Positions 15,299 through 23,011 of a stretch of 37,894 nucleotides of DNA are shown here, one piece after another (position 1 is the stretch's first letter; the number at the start of each line of letters is the position of its first letter). This DNA is from JBFKPQ01 sp041628225 (lineage in GTDB: Bacteria; Actinomycetota; Acidimicrobiia; Spongiisociales; JAENVV01). The notes beneath the pieces are model-generated. The model was not told where the DNA came from. It searched no databases and saw nothing but the letters and a program-made list of their open reading frames with translations. Made by a program: the position numbers and the translations under genes. Where the stretch lies: contig JBFKPQ010000006.1 in NCBI GenBank assembly GCA_041628225.1, positions 1 to 37,894 on the forward strand, written 5' to 3'.

Positions 15299-15958
15299 GT
15301 GGTTCCCTCCGTCACTCGAGCGCAGATGCGTGCGATCGATCGGATCATGGTCGAAGAGCTCGGGATCTCTCTGGTGCAGATGATGGAGAACGCCGGCTCG
15401 TGCCTGGCCGAGGTGGTCTGGGAGACATACCGGCCGGACTCGGTAACCGTGCTGGCGGGATCCGGCGGCAACGGTGGCGGAGGCATGGTGGCGGGACGTC
15501 ACCTTGCCAACCGGGGCGTAGACGTGGCGGTGGCGGTGACCCGGGACGACCTCGACGGTGTGCCGGCGGACCAGCTCCAGATCCTCCGACGGATGGGCGT
15601 CGAGATCGGCGAGCCGCGGGGCGCCGACGTCGTGATCGACGCCCTGATCGGATATAGCCTCGGCGGCGCACCCGCAGGCCGAGCTGCTGAGCTCATCGGC
15701 TGGGCCAACCAACAGACTGTGCCGGTCGTGGCCCTCGACGTACCTTCGGGTGTCGACGTCGACACGGGAGCGGCTTCAGGAGCAGCCATCCGGGCAGCTG
15801 CGACCGTCACGCTCGGACTCCCCAAGCCCGGACTGGCGGCGAGCCAACTCGTTGGAGACCTGTGGCTGGCCGACATCTCGATCCCTCCCGCCGCCTTTGC
15901 GCAGATCGGCGTGGCGGTGGATGGGTTGTTCGACGACCACCGCCTACGGCGGCTCTGA
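15299..15958 (+). CDS. nnrE: NAD(P)H-hydrate epimerase (YjeF N-terminal domain)
   Basis: An enzyme that interconverts the R and S forms of damaged, hydrated NAD(P)H so that the partner dehydratase can repair them. The 219-residue protein is only the YjeF N-terminal domain; the kinase-like dehydratase half (NnrD) is absent and not in the window. MENAG, DALIGYSLGGAPAG (with the catalytic Asp) and VVALDVPSGVDVDTG are conserved. The nucleotide loop reads GSGGNGGGGMVAGRHL, where the common pattern is GxGNNGGDGLVAARHL; two usual residues (the first Asn, and the Asp) are Gly. The fold is clear, but the substrate or activity could differ. The GTG start has a -10 box 6 nt upstream. Its stop abuts the stop of the next, converging gene in TGATCA. 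Confidence 0.82.
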   Translation: MVPSVTRAQMRAIDRIMVEELGISLVQMMENAGSCLAEVVWETYRPDSVTVLAGSGGNGGGGMVAGRHLANRGVDVAVAVTRDDLDGVPADQLQILRRMGVEIGEPRGADVVIDALIGYSLGGAPAGRAAELIGWANQQTVPVVALDVPSGVDVDTGAASGAAIRAAATVTLGLPKPGLAASQLVGDLWLADISIPPAAFAQIGVAVDGLFDDHRLRRL

Positions 15959-16378
15959 TCAGGCCGGAGTGAGCACGACGACGGGGATCTCGCGGTCGGT
16001 GCGCGACTGATAGACGGCGTAACCGTCGTACGCCTCGGTCGCCCGCTCCCACCAATGGTCGCGCTCCGGCGGTCCGGCTTCGCGCGCGGTGCAGGTCAGC
16101 CGGCGCCCGGCGACCTGCACCATCACGTTGGGGTTGGCGCGCAGGTTCAGGTACCAGTGGGGCGGGTAGTCGCGACCGCCCCATGAGGCGAACACGATGA
16201 ATCGATCCCCGTCGCGGAGGTAGAGCAGGGGAACGGTGTGCGGCTTGCCAGACTGCCGCCCGGTGGTCGTGAGAAGCAACATGTCGTTGTCGACCAACCG
16301 CGTCCCGAGTCGGCCGCCCGTAGTCCGGTACACCAGGGTGTGCAGGGTCGAGAGATGTTTGGCGGTGGCGTCGCGCAT
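15959..16378 (-). CDS. F420-type deazaflavin-dependent oxidoreductase (DDN family)
   Basis: A 139-residue split-barrel protein of the deazaflavin-dependent nitroreductase family. LLLTTTGRQSGKPHTVPLLYLRDGDRFIVFASWGG is the cofactor-binding signature, followed by HWYLNLRANPNVMVQVAGR and YDGYAVYQSRTDREIPVVVLTP. Family members use reduced coenzyme F420 to reduce quinones or nitro compounds (mycobacterial Ddn) or bind the cofactor without known activity. It implies that this organism makes F420. It is a single gene; a TTGACG and a GAGTCT box 17 nt apart lie just before the ATG and may be its promoter. It converges with the epimerase gene with no space between. Confidence 0.85.
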   Translation of the reverse strand: MRDATAKHLSTLHTLVYRTTGGRLGTRLVDNDMLLLTTTGRQSGKPHTVPLLYLRDGDRFIVFASWGGRDYPPHWYLNLRANPNVMVQVAGRRLTCTAREAGPPERDHWWERATEAYDGYAVYQSRTDREIPVVVLTPA

Positions 16379-16420
16379 GACCAGGCAGACTCGCCCTGAC
16401 CGACGTTCCCGTCAAGTGGC

Positions 16421-16426
16421 TACCCT
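16421..16426 (+). promoter_or_regulatory. -10 box TACCCT of the nucS-trmL unit
   Basis: TACCCT ends 8 nt before the GTG at 16435, without a ribosome site. A leaderless or near-leaderless transcript is predicted. Confidence 0.45.
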
Positions 16427-16434
16427 TTCGGCCC

Positions 16435-17094
16435 GTGCGGCTGGTGATTGCGAACTGCAGTGTCGATTACGAGGGGCGGCTCACGGCCTACCTTCCGCCG
16501 GCCGTTCGACTCCTCATGGTGAAAGCGGATGGGTGTGTCGCGGTGCATGCCGATGGCGGTGCCTACAAGCCGCTCAACTGGATGAACGCGCCGAACCACC
16601 TCGAGGACCTCGGCGACCGATGGATCGTCACGAATCCGAAAGGGGAGACGTTGACGATCACGATCACCGAGGTACTGCACGACACCAACCACGACATGGG
16701 CATCGACCCGGGGCTGCAGAAGGACGGAGTGGAGGCGCACCTCCAAGCCCTGCTCGCCGAGCGGCCCCAGGTCATCGAAGACGGCCTCGAGTTGATCCGC
16801 CGCGAATATCCGACGGACATCGGCCCGGTGGATCTGCTGTGCCGGGACGGCGACGGCGGCACGGTGGCGGTGGAGATCAAGCGGCGCGGCGAGATCGACG
16901 GTGTCGAGCAGCTCTCCCGCTATCTCGAGCGCCTGGACAACGACGCCCGGCTGGCGCCGGTCCGGGGCGTATTCGTGGCCCAGCTCATCGCTCCCCAGGC
17001 CAAGGTCCTGGCAGAAGCCCGCGGGCTCGGTTGGGTCGAGGTCGACTATGACGAACTGCGGGGCATCGAACCGAATTCGCTACGGCTGTTCTGA
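16435..17094 (+). CDS. nucS: Mismatch-specific endonuclease NucS (EndoMS)
   Basis: The endonuclease of the non-canonical mismatch repair system of actinobacteria and archaea, which lack MutS/MutL. It cuts both strands at G-T, G-G and T-T mismatches. The 219 residues match the family. The N-terminal half (RLTAYLPPAVRLLMVKADGCVAVHADGGAYKPLNWM across about 15-50) binds DNA and dimerises; the C-terminal RecB-like nuclease shows the PD-(D/E)xK residues in IGPVDLLCRD and VAVEIKRRGEIDGVEQLSRYL (about 141-175). The end is NSLRLF, the beta-clamp-binding motif needed for activity. The GTG start has a -10 box 8 nt upstream. The trmL start follows directly after the stop, so the two are cotranscribed. 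Confidence 0.95.
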   Translation: MRLVIANCSVDYEGRLTAYLPPAVRLLMVKADGCVAVHADGGAYKPLNWMNAPNHLEDLGDRWIVTNPKGETLTITITEVLHDTNHDMGIDPGLQKDGVEAHLQALLAERPQVIEDGLELIRREYPTDIGPVDLLCRDGDGGTVAVEIKRRGEIDGVEQLSRYLERLDNDARLAPVRGVFVAQLIAPQAKVLAEARGLGWVEVDYDELRGIEPNSLRLF

Positions 17095-17553
17095 GTGGAC
17101 GTCGTTCTCTACCGACCCGAGATTCCGCCGAACACGGGCAACATCATGCGGCTGTGCGCCAACACGGCGACGACGCTGCACCTGATCCGCCCCTTGGGTT
17201 TCGCCCTCGACGAGGCCAAGCTGCGCCGAGCGGGCATGGACTACCGCGAGTACGCGGAGGTGCGCGAGCACGACTCGTTCGATCGCTACCTCCTTGCCGA
17301 GTCGCCGGGGCGCTTGTTCGCGTTCACGCGCAACGCCGAGGTCTTGTACACGCAGGTTCGCTACCGGCCGACCGATGCGCTGTTGTTCGGGCCGGAGTCC
17401 GACGGTCTTCCCGACGCCGTTCTCGATCGGCCGGAGGTCACGGCGGCGCTGAAGATCCCCATGGTGTCGCGCAGCCGGAGTCTCAACCTGTCGAACGCCG
17501 TGGCGATCGCCCTCTACGAAGCGTCGCGCCAGCTCGAGTTTCCGTTCTCCTAG
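17095..17553 (+). CDS. trmL: tRNA (cytidine/uridine-34-2'-O)-methyltransferase TrmL-like (SPOUT)
   Basis: A small knotted methyltransferase that adds a 2'-O-methyl group to the wobble base of certain leucine tRNAs. The 152 residues match the family. VVLYRPEIPPNTGNIMRLCANT is the N-terminal signature, LIRPLGF and DYREYAEV follow, and the SAM knot is LLFGPESDGLP and IPMVSRSRSLNLSNAVAIALYEA. The GTG start directly follows the nucS TGA with no spacer, so translation probably depends on that of nucS. Its TAG lies in a CTAG palindrome shared with the converging DinB-like gene. Confidence 0.92.
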   Translation: MDVVLYRPEIPPNTGNIMRLCANTATTLHLIRPLGFALDEAKLRRAGMDYREYAEVREHDSFDRYLLAESPGRLFAFTRNAEVLYTQVRYRPTDALLFGPESDGLPDAVLDRPEVTAALKIPMVSRSRSLNLSNAVAIALYEASRQLEFPFS

Positions 17554-18143
17554 GGCTGGCGTCCCGACCGCCTGAGGAGGTTCTTCCAGGGCGAAGAACG
17601 AGCGCCGATCGGGATCAAGAGTCGAAGTGCCATTCTCGTGACGGCCGGCTTGGTCGCGGCCACGCCAGTAGCTGCGGCGATGAACACTCCGGCTGGATCG
17701 CTTGGCCGGTACGTCTGATCGAGGTCCCACGCGTGCAGGTGCCATTCGGTGGCGGCCAGGCCGAGGTGGTCGCCGACCGTTGTGATGCCGAACGGATACG
17801 CAAAGGCGAGATCCCAATGTGGGAGGGCGCGGTCGAGATATGAGCCGGCGTCGTCGACGAACCGCCGCATTGCCTCGTGCGGTGCGACATCGCTGAGTGC
17901 GTCCACATCTGTTGCGTTGCGTTCGTCGATCGTTGCCCCGTCGAACGGGCGCGTGATGTCGCCCGCCAGTGCCCTGTCCAGCCAGTCGTGGTACCAGCGA
18001 GCTACGGCTGCCACGTGCCGGACCGTCTCGGCCGCGGTCCAAGTTCCACACGCCGGCCGGTCCCACGGCTGATCGGTGCGCGCCACGGCCGCCACGCCTT
18101 CTCGGTACAGGACGGCGACGCGGTGGGCGATGAGCCGGTTCAA
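17550..18143 (-). CDS. DinB-like / mycothiol-dependent maleylpyruvate isomerase family protein
   Basis: A four-helix-bundle protein of 197 residues. CGTWTAAETVRHVAAVARWYHDWL (about 28-51) is the first metal-ligand region, and ATEWHLHAWDLDQTYR (about 130-145) carries the other two His, as in the MDMPI_N/DinB superfamily. The family includes mycothiol-dependent enzymes that work as thiol transferases in actinobacteria; the substrate is unknown. The C-terminal 40 residues (GVAATKPAVTRMALRLLIPIG) form an extra helix. I choose the TTG at 18143, which overlaps the peptidase stop (TTGA); no ATG or GTG gives a complete domain downstream, and the frame has no better start nearby. It is cotranscribed with the M20 peptidase upstream of it. 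Confidence 0.72.
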   Translation of the reverse strand: MNRLIAHRVAVLYREGVAAVARTDQPWDRPACGTWTAAETVRHVAAVARWYHDWLDRALAGDITRPFDGATIDERNATDVDALSDVAPHEAMRRFVDDAGSYLDRALPHWDLAFAYPFGITTVGDHLGLAATEWHLHAWDLDQTYRPSDPAGVFIAAATGVAATKPAVTRMALRLLIPIGARSSPWKNLLRRSGRQP

Positions 18144-19477
18144 GCCGACGCCGAGTCCTCGGCGAGCAGCTGGAGGGCGATCGCTTCGGCGAGCATGCTC
18201 TTGCGCAAGTCGTCGAGCGACACGCTCTCGTTCGGTCCGTGGACGCCCGACGTCGGGTCCGCAGCCCCGGTCAGAAGGATGGCGGCATCGGGGTAGGTCT
18301 CCGAGAACGCCGCCACGAACGGGATCGATCCGCCGACACCCATTTCCACGGCGGGGGTCTCCCACGCCGCCTCGAATGCCGCCCGGAAGGCGTCGTAGGC
18401 CGACCCGGAGGTGTCGAGCGCGAAGGCGTGCCCTGAGGCACCGCGCGTGACGGTCACTCGAGCTCCCCACGGAGCGTGCGACTCGAGATGGCCGACCAGC
18501 GCATCCATCGCCTGGGCAGGGTCATCGCCGGGGGCGAGGCGCATGCTGACCTTCGCCCGGGCGACGGGTACGAGGGCATTGACGGCGTTCTCGACCGTGG
18601 GAGCGTCGATGGCGAGGACGGAGATCGCCGGCTGCGACCACGTCTTGGCGGTCAACGATCCGCGGCCGATGACGTGCACACCGTCGACCGCTCCCGCCTG
18701 GCTCCGCACTTCGTGTTCGGGCAGGTCGAGGTGGTCGCCGTCGCCGTGAACGAGGCCGTCGATGGCGACGGATCCATCGTCGTGATGCAGCGACGCCAGC
18801 AACCGGGCGAGACTCATGAGGGCGTCGGGGAACACGCCGCCGAACAAACCGGAATGGACGGCGTCGGAGAGGGTGCGGACCTCGACCTCGCAGTCCACGA
18901 GGCCGCGCAGCGACGTGGTGAGTGCCGGAACGCCCACTTTCCAGTTGCCGGCATCGGCGATGACGATGACGTCGGACGCGAGCAGCTCGGCGTACTGCTC
19001 CAGGTAGTCGGGGAGGTGGGCCGAGCCGATCTCCTCCTCACCTTCGATAAAGATCTTGATGCCCACCGGCGGACGACCGTCGTGGGCGGCGATGGCGCCG
19101 AGGTGGACGACGATGCCCGCTTTGTCATCGGCCGAGCCCCGTCCGAACAGTCGCCCATCTCGCTCGAGAGGCTCAAACGGCTCAAGCGTCCAGCCGGGTC
19201 CCGGCGGCTGGACGTCGTGATGGGCATACAGCAGCACGGTCGGCGCTCCGTGCGGGCCGGGGATCTCGCCGAACACGGCGGGGTGGGATCCCTCGACCTC
19301 GAGCAGCCGGGCGCCCTGGAAACCTGCCTCGTGCAGCAGATTTGCCGTGGCTTCGGCACTCTCGCGTACGGCGGCGGGGTCGAGCGCCGACACCGAGGGG
19401 ATGCGGATGAGGTCGGCGAGATGGTCGACCATCGCAGGGAAGATCCGGTCGATGGCGGAGGCGAGTCTTTCGTGCAT
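18140..19477 (-). CDS. M20-family metallopeptidase (dipeptidase-like)
   Basis: A zinc exopeptidase of 445 residues. Metal ligands and catalytic residues are visible: YAHHDVQPPG (His and catalytic Asp), GRGSADDKAG (bridging Asp), EGEEEIGSAHL (catalytic Glu and ligand Glu), IADAG (Asp) and GVHGPNESV near the end (His). A dimerisation lid domain lies between about residues 180 and 310. This is the ArgE/DapE/carnosinase-like subgroup (M20A/CPG2-like dipeptidases), usually cleaving dipeptides; the exact substrate is not clear. The ATG at 19477 is chosen because a TAGCCT box sits 7 nt before it, within the 17-bp gap after the DUF4126 gene; the frame remains open a further 20 codons into that gene. 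Its TGA overlaps the TTG start of the DinB-like gene. Confidence 0.88.
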   Translation of the reverse strand: MHERLASAIDRIFPAMVDHLADLIRIPSVSALDPAAVRESAEATANLLHEAGFQGARLLEVEGSHPAVFGEIPGPHGAPTVLLYAHHDVQPPGPGWTLEPFEPLERDGRLFGRGSADDKAGIVVHLGAIAAHDGRPPVGIKIFIEGEEEIGSAHLPDYLEQYAELLASDVIVIADAGNWKVGVPALTTSLRGLVDCEVEVRTLSDAVHSGLFGGVFPDALMSLARLLASLHHDDGSVAIDGLVHGDGDHLDLPEHEVRSQAGAVDGVHVIGRGSLTAKTWSQPAISVLAIDAPTVENAVNALVPVARAKVSMRLAPGDDPAQAMDALVGHLESHAPWGARVTVTRGASGHAFALDTSGSAYDAFRAAFEAAWETPAVEMGVGGSIPFVAAFSETYPDAAILLTGAADPTSGVHGPNESVSLDDLRKSMLAEAIALQLLAEDSASA

Positions 19478-19484
19478 GCGGCGG

Positions 19485-19490
19485 AGGCTA
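19485..19490 (-). promoter_or_regulatory. -10 box TAGCCT of the M20 peptidase gene
   Basis: On the minus strand TAGCCT ends 7 nt before the ATG at 19477. It lies in the short gap after the DUF4126 gene, so the peptidase can be transcribed on its own as a leaderless mRNA. Confidence 0.45.
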
Positions 19491-19494
19491 CCGC

Positions 19495-20064
19495 TCAGCC
19501 GGTCGCCTTCGTGCGGGCACGACGCCGAACGATCCATCGCGCGATCGGCCAGCCAAACACGACGATGCCGATGCCGATCAGGATCGGCAGGGCGATGGCG
19601 ACGAACGACACGGACGCGGAGAGGATGTCTTCGGTGATGCTCACCGGTGTGTTGCCGAGGCCGCCGGTCGTGGCCGTGACCGCGGGCCTCACGACGGTTG
19701 CTTTGGTGGTGTGGACAGAACCCGCCACCACCAGGCCGGCCACGACCGCGAGCGCCGGGTGGACGTCGGCGGCGTTCGTCGAAGCTGCGAAGGCGATTGC
19801 CCCCGCGACCGGCCGGACGAACGTCTGGATGGCATCGTTGACGTGATTGACGACGGGGAGGTTGTCGGCGAGCGTCTCGATGAGCGCCAGGACACCCAGG
19901 GTGCCGAGAACCCAGCCGTTGGACACGAGATCGTACGGTTCGGCGAGGTCGATGAACGACGTCCAGCGGTTCAAGATGCCCAGCACGAGCATCGGGATGT
20001 AGGCGTTCAAACCGGCGGATGCCGACAGGCCGAATGCCGAGAGGATCGAGGAGATCAGGTCCAC
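19495..20064 (-). CDS. DUF4126 membrane protein
   Basis: A 189-residue membrane protein with four or five helices. LSAFGLSASAGLNAYIPMLVLGILNRW (about 7-34) is the family signature, VLGTLGVLALIETLADNLPVVNHVNDAIQTFVRPVAGAI follows (the second helix and a polar turn with Asp and His), and the last helix is at about 152-174 before a basic tail (RRRARTKATG). The function of DUF4126 is unknown. The start is a GTG at 20064, where a TACGCT box ends exactly 6 nt upstream, so the longer in-frame reading from further upstream is not needed. It lies before the M20 peptidase gene on the same strand. Confidence 0.78.
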   Translation of the reverse strand: MDLISSILSAFGLSASAGLNAYIPMLVLGILNRWTSFIDLAEPYDLVSNGWVLGTLGVLALIETLADNLPVVNHVNDAIQTFVRPVAGAIAFAASTNAADVHPALAVVAGLVVAGSVHTTKATVVRPAVTATTGGLGNTPVSITEDILSASVSFVAIALPILIGIGIVVFGWPIARWIVRRRARTKATG

Positions 20065-20070
20065 GGCGCC

Positions 20071-20076
20071 AGCGTA
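20071..20076 (-). promoter_or_regulatory. -10 box TACGCT of the DUF4126 gene
   Basis: On the minus strand TACGCT ends 6 nt before the GTG at 20064, with no ribosome site. A leaderless mRNA is predicted and the position supports this start. Confidence 0.5.
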
Positions 20077-20141
20077 CCGGTCGCCTCCGGATATCCCGCA
20101 GATTGGCCCGTCGGCAGCCGGAAGGTCCGAGGGGCCATCGC

Positions 20142-20147
20142 TAGGTT
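20142..20147 (+). promoter_or_regulatory. -10 box TAGGTT of the acyl-CoA dehydrogenase gene
   Basis: TAGGTT lies 31 nt before the ATG at 20179. The leader contains GAGAAGGG, an unusually distant (7-8 nt) but purine-rich ribosome site. Confidence 0.4.
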
Positions 20148-20178
20148 GAGCGGAGCCGTATACGAGAAGGGCCCCGCC

Positions 20179-21426
20179 ATGGATTTCGCACCGTCCGCCC
20201 GTGCTCAGGAGATGTCGGACAGGCTCACCGAGTTCATGGACAGCCACATCTATCCGGCCGAGCCCATATACGACGAACAGATGGAAGCTTCGGGCGACCC
20301 CTCGTTCCATCCGCCGATCGTCGAGGAGCTGAAAGCGGAAGCTCGGAGTCGTGGCCTCTGGAACCTGTTCTTGCCGGACGAGGAGCATGGAGCAGGGTTG
20401 TCGGTGGTGGAGTATGCGCCGCTCGCCGAGATCACCGGCCGCAGCCCTCACCTCGCTCCAGAAGCGCTGAACTGCGCCGCTCCCGATACGGGCAACATGG
20501 AGATCCTGCACATGTTCGGCACCCCATCACAGCAGGAACGGTGGCTGCATCCACTCCTCGAAGGAGAGATCCGCTCGGCGTTCTCGATGACCGAACCCGA
20601 CGTCGGGTCGTCCGACGCTCGCAACATCCGAACTCAGATCAGGACCGACGGCGACGACTACGTGATCTCGGGTCGCAAGTGGTGGTCATCAGGCGCCTGG
20701 TCGCCGCGGTGCAAGGTATCGATCGTCATGGGGGTGACCGACCCGAACGCCCACCCCTATCAACAGCAGTCGATGGTTCTGGTCCCGCTCGACACACCCG
20801 GGGTGACCATCGATCGAGATCTGACCGTGTTCGGATACAACGACCGCGGCGGCCATCCTCAGATCACCTTCGACGAGGTGCGCGTGCCCAAGAGCAACCT
20901 GCTCGGCGAGCAGGGGTCGGGCTTTGCCATCGCCCAGGCCCGGCTCGGGCCCGGCCGCATTCACCACTGCATGCGGGCGCTCGGCATGGCGGAGCGGGCG
21001 TTCGACATGATGTGCAGCCGCGTCAAGGCCAAGGAGACGTTCGGACGTCCGATCGCCGAGCATGGAGTCGTGCAGGACTGGATCGCCGAGGCGCGCATCC
21101 AGCTCGAGCAGGCCCGCCTGTTGGTGCTCAAGACGGCCTGGCTCATCGACACGGTGGGCGTCAAGGGTGCTCGGATCGAGATCTCGGCCATCAAGGTGGC
21201 GGTGCCGAGGCTGGCCGTGTGGGTGGTCGACCGCGCGATGCAGGCGTTCGGCGCCGGCGGTTTGTCGGGCGACTACCCGCTGGCCGGCTACTACGGGCAC
21301 CTGCGGACGCTCATGATCGCCGATGGTCCGGACGAGGTCCACAAGCGCTCGGTTGCCCGGCGAGAGCTGGCCCGCTACGAGCCGGGCTTCGTGCCGGAGC
21401 CGTATCCATACGAACCCTGGACCTGA
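20179..21426 (+). CDS. Acyl-CoA dehydrogenase
   Basis: An FAD enzyme that makes the 2,3 double bond in an acyl-CoA, passing electrons to an electron-transfer flavoprotein. The 415 residues show the three ACAD domains: the N-terminal helices (about 1-130), the middle beta barrel with AFSMTEPDVGSSDARN (FAD/substrate loop) and ISGRKWWSSGA, and the C-terminal helices with RIHHCMRALGMAERAFDMM, RPIAEHGVVQDWIAE, MQAFGAGGLSGDYPL and the final DGPDEVHKRSVARREL. This matches the ACAD10/11-like group, whose members act on long or branched acyl-CoAs. It is alone in its transcription unit and is ended by a strong hairpin. The start is the ATG at 20179 with GAGAAGG upstream. Confidence 0.92.
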   Translation: MDFAPSARAQEMSDRLTEFMDSHIYPAEPIYDEQMEASGDPSFHPPIVEELKAEARSRGLWNLFLPDEEHGAGLSVVEYAPLAEITGRSPHLAPEALNCAAPDTGNMEILHMFGTPSQQERWLHPLLEGEIRSAFSMTEPDVGSSDARNIRTQIRTDGDDYVISGRKWWSSGAWSPRCKVSIVMGVTDPNAHPYQQQSMVLVPLDTPGVTIDRDLTVFGYNDRGGHPQITFDEVRVPKSNLLGEQGSGFAIAQARLGPGRIHHCMRALGMAERAFDMMCSRVKAKETFGRPIAEHGVVQDWIAEARIQLEQARLLVLKTAWLIDTVGVKGARIEISAIKVAVPRLAVWVVDRAMQAFGAGGLSGDYPLAGYYGHLRTLMIADGPDEVHKRSVARRELARYEPGFVPEPYPYEPWT

Positions 21427-21454
21427 GAAGGGGCCGCACTGCGCGGCCCCTTCT
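21426..21454 (+). terminator. Perfect 12-bp hairpin after the acyl-CoA dehydrogenase gene
   Basis: AGAAGGGGCCGC and its exact complement are separated by a 5-base loop (ACTGC), starting at the last base of the stop codon. The hairpin is symmetric enough to serve the converging multicopper oxidase gene as well, whose stop is 21 bp away. There is no U-tract. Confidence 0.75.
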
Positions 21455-21474
21455 GCATCCGAGAGCGTTCTCGA

Positions 21475-22845
21475 TCAGGTGTCGTTGACGATGATCGCCG
21501 TGACCATCCCGAACATGCCTTCGTGCGACTCCACGTGCGTGAGGATGTGGCAGTGCCAGACCCAAACGCCGGGCTCGTCGACCTGGACGAGCACGGAGTA
21601 GCGCTCGCCGGGCGCCACGTTGATCGTGTCGGCCCAATACGGGTGCTCCAGGGTGAAGCCGTCCTTGGCGAAGATCAGCTGTCCGAATTGATGCAGATGC
21701 ATCGGATGGATTTGCAGGCCTTCGTTGTAGTAGTGGATGACGATCCAATCGCCTTTGTCGAACACGTACGGCTGCGTCGCCGGGAATGACTTGCCGTTCA
21801 GCGAGTACCCGATCACGCCGGCGTCGTTGAGCACCATGGGGATCTCGCCGGCGATCTCGATGCCGTTCGGAATCTCGACGCCGCTGATCGTCTCGCCTTC
21901 CGGTAGCTCGTTGTCGCCGATGATCATGACGCCGAACATGCCGTTCGGCACCTGCATCTGCGCGTGGTGGTGGGCGTGGTACATGCCGATGGCGGGGGCG
22001 TCGGCCGTGAACTCGTACACGAACTCCTCGCCGGCATGGATGAGCGGTTGCGTGATGGGTGCGACGCCGTCCATCGAGTTCGGAGTGTCGATGCCGTGCC
22101 AGTGCACGTCGGTGCCCATCGGCAGGTTGTTCTGCACGACAACGCGGACCTTGTCACCCAGATCGAGCTTGATCATCGGACCGGGCACGATGCCGTTGTA
22201 CGTCCAGGCGTCGACGAACTTGCCGGGCTCGACCTCCCAAGGGGTGATCTCGGTCGTGAGGCGGAATTCCTTGGTCCCGTCGGAGAGAACCGTCGGTTCG
22301 AGCAGTGCGTTGCCGAGACCCGCCGTTTCGGCCGGGAACTCGAGAATCGACTCCTCCATCGCTCGATCGAGGGCCTCGTAGTCGACTTCGTCGGAGTGCT
22401 CGGAGGCTGCGACATCGCCCTGGCTCACGACGAGCGAGGCAACCATCCCGGCCGCTTCGTGGCCCGGCACGTCGCAGATGACCGCGAAGGTGCCAGCCGC
22501 CATGCCATTCAGCGAGAGCACCTCAGACTCGCCCGGGTTGAGCAGAGTTGTCCCCGTGCCGTCGCGGAACACGAGGTTGTGCGCGACGGCGCCGTCATTG
22601 ACGACGGTGATCCTCGAGTCGCCGGCCGGAATCTCCAGTTGTCCCTCGATGGCGAATTCGGTGAGATGGATCGTTCCTTCGAACGGCTCGGTCGATCCGG
22701 CCGCCTCGCCGCCAGCCCCACCTTCGGCGCCGGCGACCGGGCCACGGATGATCGTGAAGACGGCCCAGATGGCCAGCACTCCGACCAAGGCCAGGATGCC
22801 CAGCCGGATCAGCCCCGGCCACGGATCGCGCACTTCTTCTGCCAT
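21475..22845 (-). CDS. Membrane-anchored multicopper oxidase with fused N-terminal cupredoxin
   Basis: A 456-residue copper protein with an N-terminal anchor helix (about 12-33) and three cupredoxin domains on the outside. Domain 1 (about 57-140) is plastocyanin-like with a full type-1 copper set: His89, Cys124, His129, Met134. Domains 2 and 3 form a two-domain laccase-like core. The trinuclear ligands are His248/His250, His290/His292, His383/His385 and His431/His433. The core's type-1 copper is in the last domain (His380, Cys432, His437, Met444); the corresponding Cys in domain 2 is Ala (YHAHHH). It is therefore an oxygen-reducing oxidase of the two-domain type rather than a nitrite reductase. 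The ATG at 22845 has a GGGAG ribosome site. Its gene is divergent from whiB. Confidence 0.85.
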   Translation of the reverse strand: MAEEVRDPWPGLIRLGILALVGVLAIWAVFTIIRGPVAGAEGGAGGEAAGSTEPFEGTIHLTEFAIEGQLEIPAGDSRITVVNDGAVAHNLVFRDGTGTTLLNPGESEVLSLNGMAAGTFAVICDVPGHEAAGMVASLVVSQGDVAASEHSDEVDYEALDRAMEESILEFPAETAGLGNALLEPTVLSDGTKEFRLTTEITPWEVEPGKFVDAWTYNGIVPGPMIKLDLGDKVRVVVQNNLPMGTDVHWHGIDTPNSMDGVAPITQPLIHAGEEFVYEFTADAPAIGMYHAHHHAQMQVPNGMFGVMIIGDNELPEGETISGVEIPNGIEIAGEIPMVLNDAGVIGYSLNGKSFPATQPYVFDKGDWIVIHYYNEGLQIHPMHLHQFGQLIFAKDGFTLEHPYWADTINVAPGERYSVLVQVDEPGVWVWHCHILTHVESHEGMFGMVTAIIVNDT

Positions 22846-22925
22846 GACTTGTTTCTCCCTCTCGGATGGCTGTGGGACCTGGATCCCGCATGTTCCGGAA
22901 TCATCGCCCACGAGGGGTGCATGGA

Positions 22926-22943
22926 AGGACTCATCGGAGTCCT
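22926..22943 (+). repeat. Inverted repeat between the copper oxidase and whiB genes
   Basis: AGGACTC and GAGTCCT flank ATCG, a perfect 7-bp inverted repeat in the 166-bp divergent spacer. Its position suits an operator for either gene. No known regulator matches it that I can name. Confidence 0.3.
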
Positions 22944-23011
22944 CGCGATAGGGCCGAAGGTCACAGATTCAGGGAACGCGAGCGGCTGTCGCGGCGTTTA
23001 CCACTACGACG

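Noticed and set aside
21475..22845. Copper nitrite reductase (NirK)
   Set aside because: NirK has its type-1 Cys in the first core domain and the nitrite-site pattern; here that Cys is Ala and a complete trinuclear oxygen site with HCH in the last domain is present.
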